Part shown: positions 6,661 to 13,696 of the stretch, piece by piece
How positions within the stretch are numbered: position 1 is the first letter of the stretch
Layout of the letters: each line of letters opens with the position of its first letter
Assembly: GCA_934088535.1 (NCBI GenBank)
Contig: CAKOJC010000031.1
Location: forward strand, 1-13,893
DNA: 13,893 nucleotides
Direction of reading: 5' to 3'
Source: an uncultured Bacilli bacterium
Lineage (GTDB): Bacteria; Bacillota_I; Bacilli_A; RF39; UBA660
Position numbers and translations under genes: made by a program
Notes under the pieces: model-generated
Told to the model about the DNA's origin: nothing
Seen by the model: only the letters and a program-made list of their open reading frames with translations
Databases searched by the model: none

Positions 6661-6915
6661 ATGAAAATAGTGAAAATAAATTCATTAGGATGTCCATCGT
6701 GTATTATAATGAATAAAATAATTAATGAACTTAAAAGCGAATATAAAAATATAGAATTTGAAGATTATGACTTTGACTTTGATGACATAGAAAAATTCAA
6801 TGTAGGAAAAATCCTTCCGGTGTTTATTTTTTATAAAGAAGATAAAGAGATAACAAGATTATGTGGAGAACATAAAAAAGAAGAATTTGTAAAAATTATA
6901 GAAGGTGTACTATGA
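6661..6915 (+). CDS. Small thioredoxin-like protein, 84 aa
   Basis: This short protein has the minimal thioredoxin layout: a beta strand, then the redox motif C11-P-S-C14, a helix, and the cis-proline strand L-P53-V-F-I-F, with a closing helix. It is smaller than standard thioredoxin (about 105 aa) and has no signal peptide, so it acts in the cytosol. A ribosome site GGAGA spans the junction with the SDR stop codon. Its stop codon overlaps the next gene's start (ATGA at 6912-6915). That coupling suggests it is the cytosolic electron donor to the CcdA-like membrane protein encoded next. Confidence 0.88.
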   Translation: MKIVKINSLGCPSCIIMNKIINELKSEYKNIEFEDYDFDFDDIEKFNVGKILPVFIFYKEDKEITRLCGEHKKEEFVKIIEGVL

Positions 6916-8099
6916 AGAAAATATTGAAAATATTATTATTTTTACTTATATTTATTCCTTGTTTAGTATTTGGAAACGAAAAAGATTTAAACATTTACTT
7001 ATTTTATGGAGACGGTTGTCCACACTGCAAAGATGAAGAAAAATGGTTTGAGAGTTATTTGAAGAAAAATGATTTTATAAAAATACATAAATATGAGGTG
7101 TGGTACGATAAAGATAACCAAGAAAAATATTCAAAAGTACATGATATATTAAATGATACATCGAGTGGAATTCCATATCTAATAATCGGTGAAACAGTTA
7201 TCTCAGGTTTCGATGAGGAAATAACTCCAGAAAGAATAAAAAATGCAGTAGAGTACTACAAAAATATAAATTACAAAGATAAAGTAGGAATTTATTTAGG
7301 AGTAGTAGAAGATAAAAATGAAGAAGAAACAAAAATAGACTATAAAGAAACAGAAGTAAAAATACCCATTCTTGGTAAACAAAAAATAAAAGATGTTTCA
7401 ATAGGCTTATCAGCAGCAATTATCGGTTTGGTAGATGGATTTAATCCATGTGCAATGTGGATACTTCTATTCTTAATTTCAATGTTACTTGGTATGAAAA
7501 ATAGAAAAAGAATGTGGACATTAGGTATTACTTTCTTAGTATCATCAGCTTTGGTATATTTCTTGTTTTTAATATCTTGGCTAAATCTAGCAGTATTTTT
7601 AAATAAAATTTTATATATAAGAGTTGCGATAGCTTTTGTAGCAGTCCTATTTGGAGTTCTTCAAATAAATTCATTTATTTTTAAAAAAGATGATGGATGT
7701 GAAGTTGTAGACACAAAGAATAGAAAGAAAATTATAAAATCAATCCAAAAAATTGTAAAAGAAAAATCATTCATATTAGCACTTTTAGGAATTATACTAT
7801 TAGCCGCTTCAGTAAATATTATTGAACTTCTTTGTTCACTTGGCTTACCAGTAATGTTTACTCAAATACTTACGATAAATGAAGTCGGTAAGTTTGGACA
7901 AATTATTTATTCATTAATATATATTTTATTCTTCATGATAGATGATATTATAATATTTGTAATTGCTATGAAGACACTAGAAATAAAAGCTATATCTAAT
8001 AAATATGGAAAGTATTCACACTTAATAGGTGGACTTATAATGATTATAATTGGAATTCTTATGATATATAAACCTGAATGGTTAATGTTTAATTTTTAG
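6912..8099 (+). CDS. Exported thioredoxin-like domain fused to a CcdA/DsbD-like membrane domain, 395 aa
   Basis: Residues 1-21 form a signal peptide or membrane anchor. A thioredoxin/glutaredoxin-like domain follows (about 25-118) with C36-P-H-C39 and a cis-Pro at G-I-P88-Y; it should lie outside the membrane. After a charged linker (about 119-160) come six hydrophobic segments (about 163-193, 203-225, 235-257, 287-310, 328-353, 369-388). Two cysteines lie where CcdA/DsbD proteins have their electron-relay pair: C180 in N-P-C-A of the first helix, and C308 in the fourth. An extra Cys, C263, is in a cytosolic loop. The family carries electrons from cytosolic thioredoxin across the membrane to outside thiol proteins. 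Here donor and acceptor domains are encoded together: the cytosolic donor is the overlapping upstream gene, and the external acceptor is fused on. The final partner (protein repair, cytochrome c assembly or other) is unknown. Confidence 0.9.
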   Translation: MKKILKILLFLLIFIPCLVFGNEKDLNIYLFYGDGCPHCKDEEKWFESYLKKNDFIKIHKYEVWYDKDNQEKYSKVHDILNDTSSGIPYLIIGETVISGFDEEITPERIKNAVEYYKNINYKDKVGIYLGVVEDKNEEETKIDYKETEVKIPILGKQKIKDVSIGLSAAIIGLVDGFNPCAMWILLFLISMLLGMKNRKRMWTLGITFLVSSALVYFLFLISWLNLAVFLNKILYIRVAIAFVAVLFGVLQINSFIFKKDDGCEVVDTKNRKKIIKSIQKIVKEKSFILALLGIILLAASVNIIELLCSLGLPVMFTQILTINEVGKFGQIIYSLIYILFFMIDDIIIFVIAMKTLEIKAISNKYGKYSHLIGGLIMIIIGILMIYKPEWLMFNF

Positions 8100-8128
8100 G
8101 ACAAAAGAACAAAAGATTATTATTTACA

Positions 8129-8134
8129 TATAAT
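8129..8134 (+). promoter_or_regulatory. -10 element of the SpoVIF-like gene
   Basis: TATAAT at 8129-8134 matches the consensus exactly; no clear -35 is 17 bp upstream. The predicted start near 8141 falls at the ribosome site AGGTGA (8140-8145). Confidence 0.45.
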
Positions 8135-8150
8135 AAGTTAGGTGATATAT

Positions 8151-8387
8151 GTGAATGATAATCTTTTTAATAGGATTACAGAAAAAACAAACGTAGACAA
8201 AGATACAATAATAGGATTAGCAAGAAAATTACAAGAAGGAAATTTTAAGGATAGAAATACTTTGAAAGAAATAATACATGAATTGTCTGACATAACTGGA
8301 AAAGAAGTGTCAGAAGAAAAAGAAAATAAAATTATAGACATGATAGTAAATGATAAAGTACCAAAGGATCTTGAAAAATACGTATAA
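8151..8387 (+). CDS. Small SpoVIF-like protein, 78 aa
   Basis: The protein is short, charged and helical. The pattern L-A-R-K-L near residues 21-25, an I-I-H-E-L-S segment mid-protein, an E-x-x-E-x-K-I-I-D-M-I stretch and a final V-P-K-D-L resemble the stage VI sporulation protein F family of Bacilli (YjcC-like), which has a late role in spore coat development. I recognise this by pattern only. The start is GTG at 8151, 5 nt after AGGTGA (8140-8145); the in-frame GTG at 8142 lies inside that ribosome site and is rejected. No membrane segment or signal peptide. It has its own -10 element and ends at a strong bidirectional terminator, so it is probably a single-gene unit. Confidence 0.65.
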   Translation: MNDNLFNRITEKTNVDKDTIIGLARKLQEGNFKDRNTLKEIIHELSDITGKEVSEEKENKIIDMIVNDKVPKDLEKYV

Positions 8388-8417
8388 AAAAAGAATTTCA
8401 GTTAGCGAAATTCTTTT
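8386..8417. terminator. Bidirectional terminator between convergent genes
   Basis: AAAAGAATTTC (8389-8399) pairs perfectly with GAAATTCTTTT (8407-8417), an 11-bp stem with the loop AGTTAGC. Read on the minus strand it is followed by seven T residues (plus 8386-8392 are all A), and on the plus strand by four. It therefore serves both the SpoVIF-like gene and the FemAB gene, whose stop codon touches the stem. Confidence 0.85.
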
Positions 8418-9681
8418 AATTTGCTCCGGTCCTTTTAATAGCAGGTTTATAAAATTCTTTTTGTATTTTATTAGTAGACCATAATAATTGATGGAATGGC
8501 TTATTAACAATTAAATCAAATTCACCAATGTATTCATATACAGTTGGTTTAAATTTAAGCTTAAAATCATTAAGAGCTTTATAAGGGTTATTATCAGTAA
8601 AGTCAGCAGTAATACCATATAAATCTAAATATAAATATCCAGCTTTCTTATATTCATCAATAATCTTATAGAAAATATATGTTTTAATATCTATTCCTTG
8701 GAAATCTTTATTATATCCAGTTATTATTATAGTAACTCGTCCTTCATACTTAACAATAAATGCAGCACCAAGTACTTCTTTAGTATTATTTTCATGCATT
8801 CTTTGATTAGCTAAGGCCATATCAGCAGATATTCTATTAATAATATCATCGCTTCTTGTTTTCTTGGCATACAATGCACTATCATTCGGAGTTAATTGAA
8901 ATTGTCTATTTAAGGCCTCATTTTTTTCTTGTTCAAATATATACTGTTTTTGTAAATATTTAACATATGTTTCGTAATTTAGGTTAATCATTAATAAATC
9001 AACCATATCACTTTTCTTAAACTCTTTATAAAAAAATTTATAATATGTAGAAGTTTTACTTTCTTTATCATTTACAAAAGAATAAAATTTTTCTATATCT
9101 TCCTCAGTTCCATTTGTTATACTAACTCCTGAATGTTCAGCTTCTTTCATATCATTAAGTAGTCTTTCATCAAGAAAATTAAAATCGTAAGTAGGCAAAT
9201 ATATAACTGGTGTATATTTAGGAAGCAATGATTCAAAGTACAAATTATCTCTTAATTTATCATATCCTAATTCTTTAAGTCTTAATACTAAATCCTTACT
9301 TTTTGTATTTATGAGTTTACTTTTCTCGTTGAAATCAATTACTGAGTATGTAACTTCTGGATTAATTTTTATAAATGCAAACCCTTTCATAAAAAAATAT
9401 TCTTTAATTTTTTTACTAAACATTTTAAGTAATGCTTCATCATAAAAATCAACTAGAAATCCACGAGGAGCATATCCGTATTTCATATTAGGGCCTATAG
9501 ATTTATACAAAATTAAACTAGCACCTACGATTAATCCTTTATGATAAGCACCTACATACATAACAGAGAAATCACTATGTTTCATTAATTCTCCATATTC
9601 TTTTGTTTGAAAGAAGTTTTTAAGTATATGATTTTTAGCATACTCACTAAATACTTCTGGTTTGATTTCTTTAATATCCAT
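8416..9681 (-). CDS. FemAB-family aminoacyltransferase (peptidoglycan cross-bridge), 421 aa
   Basis: FemAB proteins move amino acids from aminoacyl-tRNA to the Lys side chain of lipid II or peptidoglycan, building the interpeptide bridge. Two GNAT-like lobes are recognisable. The first has F-F-Q-T-K-E-Y near 23-29 and Y-A-P-R-G-F at 70-75. The second has Y-L-D-L-Y-G-I (351-357), then N365-P, F-K-L-K-F-K and Y-x-G-E-F-D-L (384-390), the usual family ending. Between them, residues about 236-298 form a charged helical hairpin like the coiled-coil arms of FemA. The start at 9681 is set by AAGGGAG 7 nt upstream (minus strand, plus 9689-9693); the longer frame to 9726 runs through the promoter. The added residue (Gly, Ala, Ser) cannot be told from sequence. 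It implies a real cell wall with branched stem peptides. Confidence 0.92.
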   Translation of the reverse strand: MDIKEIKPEVFSEYAKNHILKNFFQTKEYGELMKHSDFSVMYVGAYHKGLIVGASLILYKSIGPNMKYGYAPRGFLVDFYDEALLKMFSKKIKEYFFMKGFAFIKINPEVTYSVIDFNEKSKLINTKSKDLVLRLKELGYDKLRDNLYFESLLPKYTPVIYLPTYDFNFLDERLLNDMKEAEHSGVSITNGTEEDIEKFYSFVNDKESKTSTYYKFFYKEFKKSDMVDLLMINLNYETYVKYLQKQYIFEQEKNEALNRQFQLTPNDSALYAKKTRSDDIINRISADMALANQRMHENNTKEVLGAAFIVKYEGRVTIIITGYNKDFQGIDIKTYIFYKIIDEYKKAGYLYLDLYGITADFTDNNPYKALNDFKLKFKPTVYEYIGEFDLIVNKPFHQLLWSTNKIQKEFYKPAIKRTGAN

Positions 9682-9708
9682 AACTTGTCTCCCTTTTTTA
9701 ACAAGAAT

Positions 9709-9717
9709 ATTATAGCA
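9709..9717 (-). promoter_or_regulatory. Extended -10 promoter of the FemAB gene
   Basis: On the minus strand positions 9717 to 9709 read TGCTATAAT, a perfect extended -10. Transcription should begin near 9702, giving a leader of about 21 nt. It lies back-to-back with the eno promoter, whose -10 is 22 bp away on the other strand; the two polymerase footprints would overlap. Confidence 0.68.
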
Positions 9718-9735
9718 TATTATCAAAAAAAATAG

Positions 9736-9741
9736 TATAAT
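9736..9741 (+). promoter_or_regulatory. -10 element of eno
   Basis: TATAAT at 9736-9741 is a perfect -10; the -35 position (TAGCAT at 9713-9718) is poor and overlaps the -10 of the divergent FemAB promoter. The predicted start is near 9748, 10 nt before the GGAGGG ribosome site. Confidence 0.6.
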
Positions 9742-9770
9742 GATTATGTAAATAATTGGAGGGTATATTT

Positions 9771-11009
9771 ATGAGCAAAATAACAAATATAAAAGCAAGA
9801 GAAATTCTTGATTCTAGAGGTAATCCTACTGTTGAAGTAGAAGTAACTACTGAAAAAGGAATAAAAGCAGTTGCTGCGGTTCCATCAGGAGCTTCTACCG
9901 GTAGTAGAGAAGCCTTAGAACTTAGAGATAACGATGAAAGATACTGTGGAAAAGGTGTATTAAAAGCAGTAAATAATGTAAATACACTTATTAAGGATGC
10001 AGTCTTAGGATTTGATGTATCACAAATAAAAGAAATAGATACTAAAATGATTGAGATAGATGGAACACCTAATAAAAGTAAACTTGGAGCAAATGCAACT
10101 TTGGGAGTAAGTCTTGCATGTGTAAAGGCAGCAGCCGCAGAAGCAGGAAAAGAAGTATATGAATATCTAAATCCTAGAGAAAAGAAAATACCAAGACTTA
10201 TGTTTAACATTGTTAATGGCGGAATGCATGCAAAAAATAATATAGATATTCAAGAATTTATGATTGTTCCAAAAAGAGAATCATTTAAAGAAGATCTTAG
10301 ATGTGCAAGCGAAGTATTTCATGCATTAAAGAAACTTTTAGATAACGAAGGACTTGCAACATCTGTAGGAGATGAAGGTGGTTTTGCACCAAACTTAGAA
10401 ACAAATAAAACAGCACTAAATTACATAGTAAAAGCAACTGAAACAGCAGGATACGTACCAGGAAAGGATGTATTTATCGCTCTTGATGTTGCAGCATCAT
10501 CACTTTATAATGAAACAACTAAAACATATAAAATAGAAGACAAATTCTTAAATAAAGAAGAACTTTTAGATTACTATTTAGATTTAGTTAAGAATTATCC
10601 AATCATATCAATAGAAGATCCATATGATGAAAATGACTATGAAGGATTCAAACTAATAACAGATAGATTAGGCAAAGAAATAAATATAGTAGGGGACGAT
10701 TTATTCGTAACAAACAAAAAAGAATTAGAACATGGCATTGAAAATGGACTTTGTAATTCAATTCTAATTAAACCAAATCAAATAGGTACATTCTACGAAA
10801 TGCTAGAAACAATAGTACTTGCTAAAAAGAGTAATTATACATGCATTATGTCACATAGAAGTGGAGAAACAACAGATACATTCATCATAGATGCCGCAGT
10901 AGCACTAAATATTCCATTTGTAAAAACTGGTTCAGTATCACGTGGAGAAAGAATTTGTAAATTCAATAGACTTCTTAAAATAGAAGAAGAATTAGAAGAA
11001 AAAAACTAA
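9771..11009 (+). CDS. eno: Enolase, 412 aa
   Basis: Enolase converts 2-phosphoglycerate to phosphoenolpyruvate in glycolysis and is also found in RNA-decay complexes with RNase Y in some Gram-positive bacteria. The family signatures are complete: S-R-G-N-P-T (15-20), the mobile loop P-S-G-A-S-T-G (38-44), V-G-D-E202-G-G-F-A-P with the catalytic Glu, magnesium ligands D239 (L-D-V-A-A-S), E282 (I-E-D-P) and D309 (G-D-D), catalytic K334 before P-N-Q-I-G-T, and S-H362-R-S-G-E near the end. It is about 15-20 residues shorter than usual (around 430 aa). The start is ATG 9771 with GGAGGG at 9758-9763; an in-frame TTG at 9756 overlaps that site and is rejected. No terminator is visible before secG, but secG has its own promoter. 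Confidence 0.98.
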   Translation: MSKITNIKAREILDSRGNPTVEVEVTTEKGIKAVAAVPSGASTGSREALELRDNDERYCGKGVLKAVNNVNTLIKDAVLGFDVSQIKEIDTKMIEIDGTPNKSKLGANATLGVSLACVKAAAAEAGKEVYEYLNPREKKIPRLMFNIVNGGMHAKNNIDIQEFMIVPKRESFKEDLRCASEVFHALKKLLDNEGLATSVGDEGGFAPNLETNKTALNYIVKATETAGYVPGKDVFIALDVAASSLYNETTKTYKIEDKFLNKEELLDYYLDLVKNYPIISIEDPYDENDYEGFKLITDRLGKEINIVGDDLFVTNKKELEHGIENGLCNSILIKPNQIGTFYEMLETIVLAKKSNYTCIMSHRSGETTDTFIIDAAVALNIPFVKTGSVSRGERICKFNRLLKIEEELEEKN

Positions 11010-11012
11010 TTC

Positions 11013-11041
11013 TTGTAAATAAACAATAAATATAGTATAAT
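11013..11041 (+). promoter_or_regulatory. Promoter of secG
   Basis: TTGTAA (11013-11018), a 17-bp spacer and a perfect TATAAT (11036-11041). The -35 box begins 4 nt after the eno stop codon. The predicted start near 11048 lies directly at the GAGGGAG ribosome site (11049-11055), so the leader would be about 15 nt. Confidence 0.72.
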
Positions 11042-11061
11042 ATCACTCGAGGGAGAAAAAC

Positions 11062-11274
11062 ATGGAAAAAGTTTTATTAGTAGTATCAGTTATATTAATC
11101 GTAGTAGTTCTATTACAAAGTAATAAAGCAAGTGACGCAAGTCAAATAATAACTGGTGGAAATAGTGTACTTTTAGGTAAATCAAAAGAAAGAGGATTTG
11201 AAAAATTTATAACAAGACTTACTTATGTATTAGGTTTTGCATTTATAATTCTTTCAATGATTTTATCTGTATAA
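11062..11274 (+). CDS. secG: SecG, preprotein translocase subunit, 70 aa
   Basis: SecG is the small third subunit of the SecYEG protein-export channel. The layout is typical: a first transmembrane helix (about 3-19) ending in V-V-L-L-Q, a loop with G-G-N-S and L-L-G-K-S-K, then F-I-T-R-L-T leading into the second helix (about 50-69). Length matches the usual 70-80 aa. The start has GAGGGAG 6 nt before ATG. It lies between eno and rnr as in many Firmicutes, has its own promoter and is closed by a strong terminator. Confidence 0.95.
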   Translation: MEKVLLVVSVILIVVVLLQSNKASDASQIITGGNSVLLGKSKERGFEKFITRLTYVLGFAFIILSMILSV

Positions 11275-11284
11275 AAATGTTAAT

Positions 11285-11313
11285 AAAGTTCATAAATCTG
11301 TTATGAACTTTTT
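11285..11313 (+). terminator. Intrinsic terminator of secG
   Basis: AAAGTTCATAA (11285-11295) pairs perfectly with TTATGAACTTT (11301-11311), 11 bp with a 5-nt loop, followed by T residues to 11313. It is 10 nt after the secG stop codon. Its right arm covers the -35 position of the rnr promoter. Confidence 0.85.
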
Positions 11314-11321
11314 AATTTCTA

Positions 11322-11330
11322 TGATAAAAT
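11322..11330 (+). promoter_or_regulatory. Extended -10 promoter of rnr
   Basis: TGATAAAAT (11322-11330) fits an extended -10. The -35 position is within the secG terminator stem and is poor. The predicted start near 11337 coincides with the first base of the AGAGG ribosome site (11337-11341). Confidence 0.5.
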
Positions 11331-11346
11331 GGAAGTAGAGGTAATT

Positions 11347-13695
11347 ATGAGAGAAAAAATATTAGAAATAATCGAAAAAGAAAATAGAAATTTAAATCCA
11401 ATTGAGATAGTTAATATGCTATACAAAAATAGCACAGTTGAAGATTACAGAAAAGTAATGGATGAACTTGATAAACTATGTAGAGATGGAATACTTAGAC
11501 AAGCTAATGGGAACACTTATAAAAAGAATGAATTAATTACTGGTGTTTTAGACATGCATGAAAAAGGTAATGCACATCTTCTAGTAAAAGAAGGGCCAGA
11601 TATTTTTATAGCTAAAAATAATATGAAAGGTGCTACTGATAATGATACTGTCCTTGTTGATTATGTAAATAAAGAAAAGAACGAAGGAAAAGTAGTAAGA
11701 GTATTAAAACGTTCACTAGGCAGAAGTTTAGCAGAAGTAGTAGATGTAGATGGTGTTTATAAAATAGTTCCACTTGATAAAGATCTTCCATACGAAGTAA
11801 TAGTTGATACAGATAATACTGATTTTAGTTTAGTAGATGGCTTAATAGTTCACATTGATTATGTAAGAGATTTATCCAAAGGAAAAGTCTTAGCTAAGAT
11901 AGATAGAGTAATTGGACACAAAAATGCTCCAGGAAATGATACTGAAATAGCCATGATAGCAAGTGAATTTGGAGTAAGCGTACAAGTACCTGAAGATGCT
12001 AAAGAAGAAGCAAAGAAATTTCCAAAAAAATTAGATCCAATCGAGATAGAAAAGGAAATAAAACTAGGAAGACGTGATCTAAGAGGAGACCCAACAACTA
12101 CAATGGACGGCAAAGATACTAAAGATATAGATGATGCTGTTCATGATGAAATATGTCCAAATGCAAATTATCAAGTAACAGTTGACATCGCAGATGTTAG
12201 TTACTATGTAAAAATGGGAAGTGCTATATGGAAATATGCAGAAAGCAAAGGTAACTCAGACTATCTAGCTAATAAAGTTGGACCAATGCTTCCAATAGAA
12301 CTTTCGAATGGAATCTGTTCATTAAATCCAAATGAAGATAGATACGCATTAAGTTGTAGAATTGAAATGGACCATTCGGGTCGTATAGTAAACCAAGATG
12401 TTTTCTTATCAGTCATTAGATCTAAAAAGAAAATGAACTATGATGCAGTTCAAGATATTATAGAAGGAAAAGAAACAGAAGATACAAAAGACTATACAAC
12501 AATAAAATACACAGTTAAAGATAATGAAACAATAGATGATATTGCATTTAAAAATTGCATTACACCAGAAAGATTATTAGAATTTAATAAACCTGAAGAC
12601 TTTAAACCAGGTAACGAAGTAAATCTACCAATTAGTGATATTATCAAATTAATGTACAAAGTTTCTAAAGTTATGGATACTAGACTTTCAAAAGATGGAA
12701 AGTGTGACTTTGATTCAAATGGTGAAAAGAAACAAATATTTGATGAAAATGATAAACTTATAGATATACAACCAAGAGTCCAAAGAGAAGCAGAACATAT
12801 AATTGAAAACCATATGATTTATGCTAACGTTGGATTTACAAGATTCGTATGTAGTGCTTTAGCTGAGATAATTCCTCAAATGGTACCATTCGTGTTTAGA
12901 ATCCACGAAAAACCAAATCCTAAGAAGATAGAAGACTTTATGACAATGCTTAGCGTATTTGGAGTAAATTATCCTAAAAAGATTAATCCAGAAAATGTAA
13001 GCAGTAGGGATATAAGAGACTTACTTGAATACTTAAAAGATAGTGATCACTATAATGTATTTAGTAAAAAACTATTAAGAAGTATGCAAAAAGCAAGATA
13101 CTCACCAGAAAACGAAGGACACTTCGGTTTAGGACAAGAAGATTATTGTCACTTTACTTCTCCAATTAGAAGAATGGCAGACTTACTTGTACATACAATA
13201 TTTAGAGTATTCTTAGTAGAAAAAGATTATAGCGAAGAAAACTTAAAATTCTGGGCTTCATATTTAACAGAAGTATGTGACCACATATCAGAATGTGAAA
13301 GAATAAGTGCTGAATGTGAATACGCAGTAGATGACTATTATGATGCAGTATATATGCAAGACAAAATAGGTAAAACATTTGAAGCAACACTTGATAGCCC
13401 AATGCAAAACTCATTCTTCGCAGAAACAACTGATAAATACATTGATGGAAAAGTAGATTTCATAATGAACGAAGAAGATGCTAAGGAATTAGAGACACTA
13501 ACAGATCCTAATGAAATAGAACAATTTATTGCAGAACATGTAAAACCATTCCCATATGAATATAATGATGCAGTATATGGATATACTAAAAAAGGTAGAG
13601 TAGTTTATAGATATGGAGATAAAATTCTAGTTTCTTGTATAGGAAGTAACCCAGATAAACGTGAAATAGACTTCGCACTAGTAAGGAAATTATAA
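11347..13695 (+). CDS. rnr: Ribonuclease R with a LysM-like domain inside the catalytic domain, 782 aa
   Basis: RNase R is the processive 3'-5' exoribonuclease that degrades structured RNA and works with SmpB/tmRNA in ribosome rescue. Order: N-terminal winged-helix segment (about 1-62), two cold-shock domains (about 65-190), RNB catalytic domain (about 235-620), C-terminal S1 domain (about 672-780). The RNB metal-binding aspartates are D254, D260, D262 and D263, with the spacing known from RNase [14 protein letters not shown] and the H-F-T-S-P-I-R-R signature (602-609) are intact, so the enzyme should be active. Two oddities: residues 388-428 read as a LysM domain inserted in RNB, and the S1 domain has an acidic insertion near 705-740. 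The start is ATG 11347 with AGAGG 5 nt upstream; the earlier in-frame ATG at 11329 sits on the promoter. One base separates its stop from smpB. Confidence 0.95.
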   Translation: MREKILEIIEKENRNLNPIEIVNMLYKNSTVEDYRKVMDELDKLCRDGILRQANGNTYKKNELITGVLDMHEKGNAHLLVKEGPDIFIAKNNMKGATDNDTVLVDYVNKEKNEGKVVRVLKRSLGRSLAEVVDVDGVYKIVPLDKDLPYEVIVDTDNTDFSLVDGLIVHIDYVRDLSKGKVLAKIDRVIGHKNAPGNDTEIAMIASEFGVSVQVPEDAKEEAKKFPKKLDPIEIEKEIKLGRRDLRGDPTTTMDGKDTKDIDDAVHDEICPNANYQVTVDIADVSYYVKMGSAIWKYAESKGNSDYLANKVGPMLPIELSNGICSLNPNEDRYALSCRIEMDHSGRIVNQDVFLSVIRSKKKMNYDAVQDIIEGKETEDTKDYTTIKYTVKDNETIDDIAFKNCITPERLLEFNKPEDFKPGNEVNLPISDIIKLMYKVSKVMDTRLSKDGKCDFDSNGEKKQIFDENDKLIDIQPRVQREAEHIIENHMIYANVGFTRFVCSALAEIIPQMVPFVFRIHEKPNPKKIEDFMTMLSVFGVNYPKKINPENVSSRDIRDLLEYLKDSDHYNVFSKKLLRSMQKARYSPENEGHFGLGQEDYCHFTSPIRRMADLLVHTIFRVFLVEKDYSEENLKFWASYLTEVCDHISECERISAECEYAVDDYYDAVYMQDKIGKTFEATLDSPMQNSFFAETTDKYIDGKVDFIMNEEDAKELETLTDPNEIEQFIAEHVKPFPYEYNDAVYGYTKKGRVVYRYGDKILVSCIGSNPDKREIDFALVRKL
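12508..12630 (+). other. LysM-like domain embedded in RNase R
   Basis: Residues 388-428 of RNase R follow the LysM consensus along its whole 41-44 residue length: Y388-T-V at the start, N-E-T-I (393-396) where LysM has G-D-T-L, I399-A400, I405-T in place of the usual V-S, the L410-L411 helix, N414, and the closing P421-G422 ... V-N-L-P428. It follows the conserved S-K-K-K-M-N-Y part of RNB and precedes the helix leading to F-D, a region where ordinary RNase R has only a short helical stretch. LysM domains normally bind N-acetylglucosamine polymers outside the cell. Here it would be cytosolic, so it may bind another ligand or serve as a structural insert. Confidence 0.75.
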
Positions 13696-13696
13696 A

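Noticed and set aside
6912..6974. Lipoprotein signal in the CcdA-like protein (Cys at residue 17)
   Set aside because: The residue before Cys is Pro and no lipobox (L-A/S-G/A-C) is present.
9682..9726. Longer N-terminus of the FemAB gene
   Set aside because: The extra codons run through the promoter and ribosome site; the protein from 9681 begins as the family does.
9756..9770. Upstream TTG start for enolase
   Set aside because: It lies on the ribosome site GGAGGG and adds residues that enolases lack; ATG 9771 fits the family start.
11329..11346. Upstream ATG start for RNase R
   Set aside because: It overlaps the -10 element and has no ribosome site, while ATG 11347 has AGAGG 5 nt before it.
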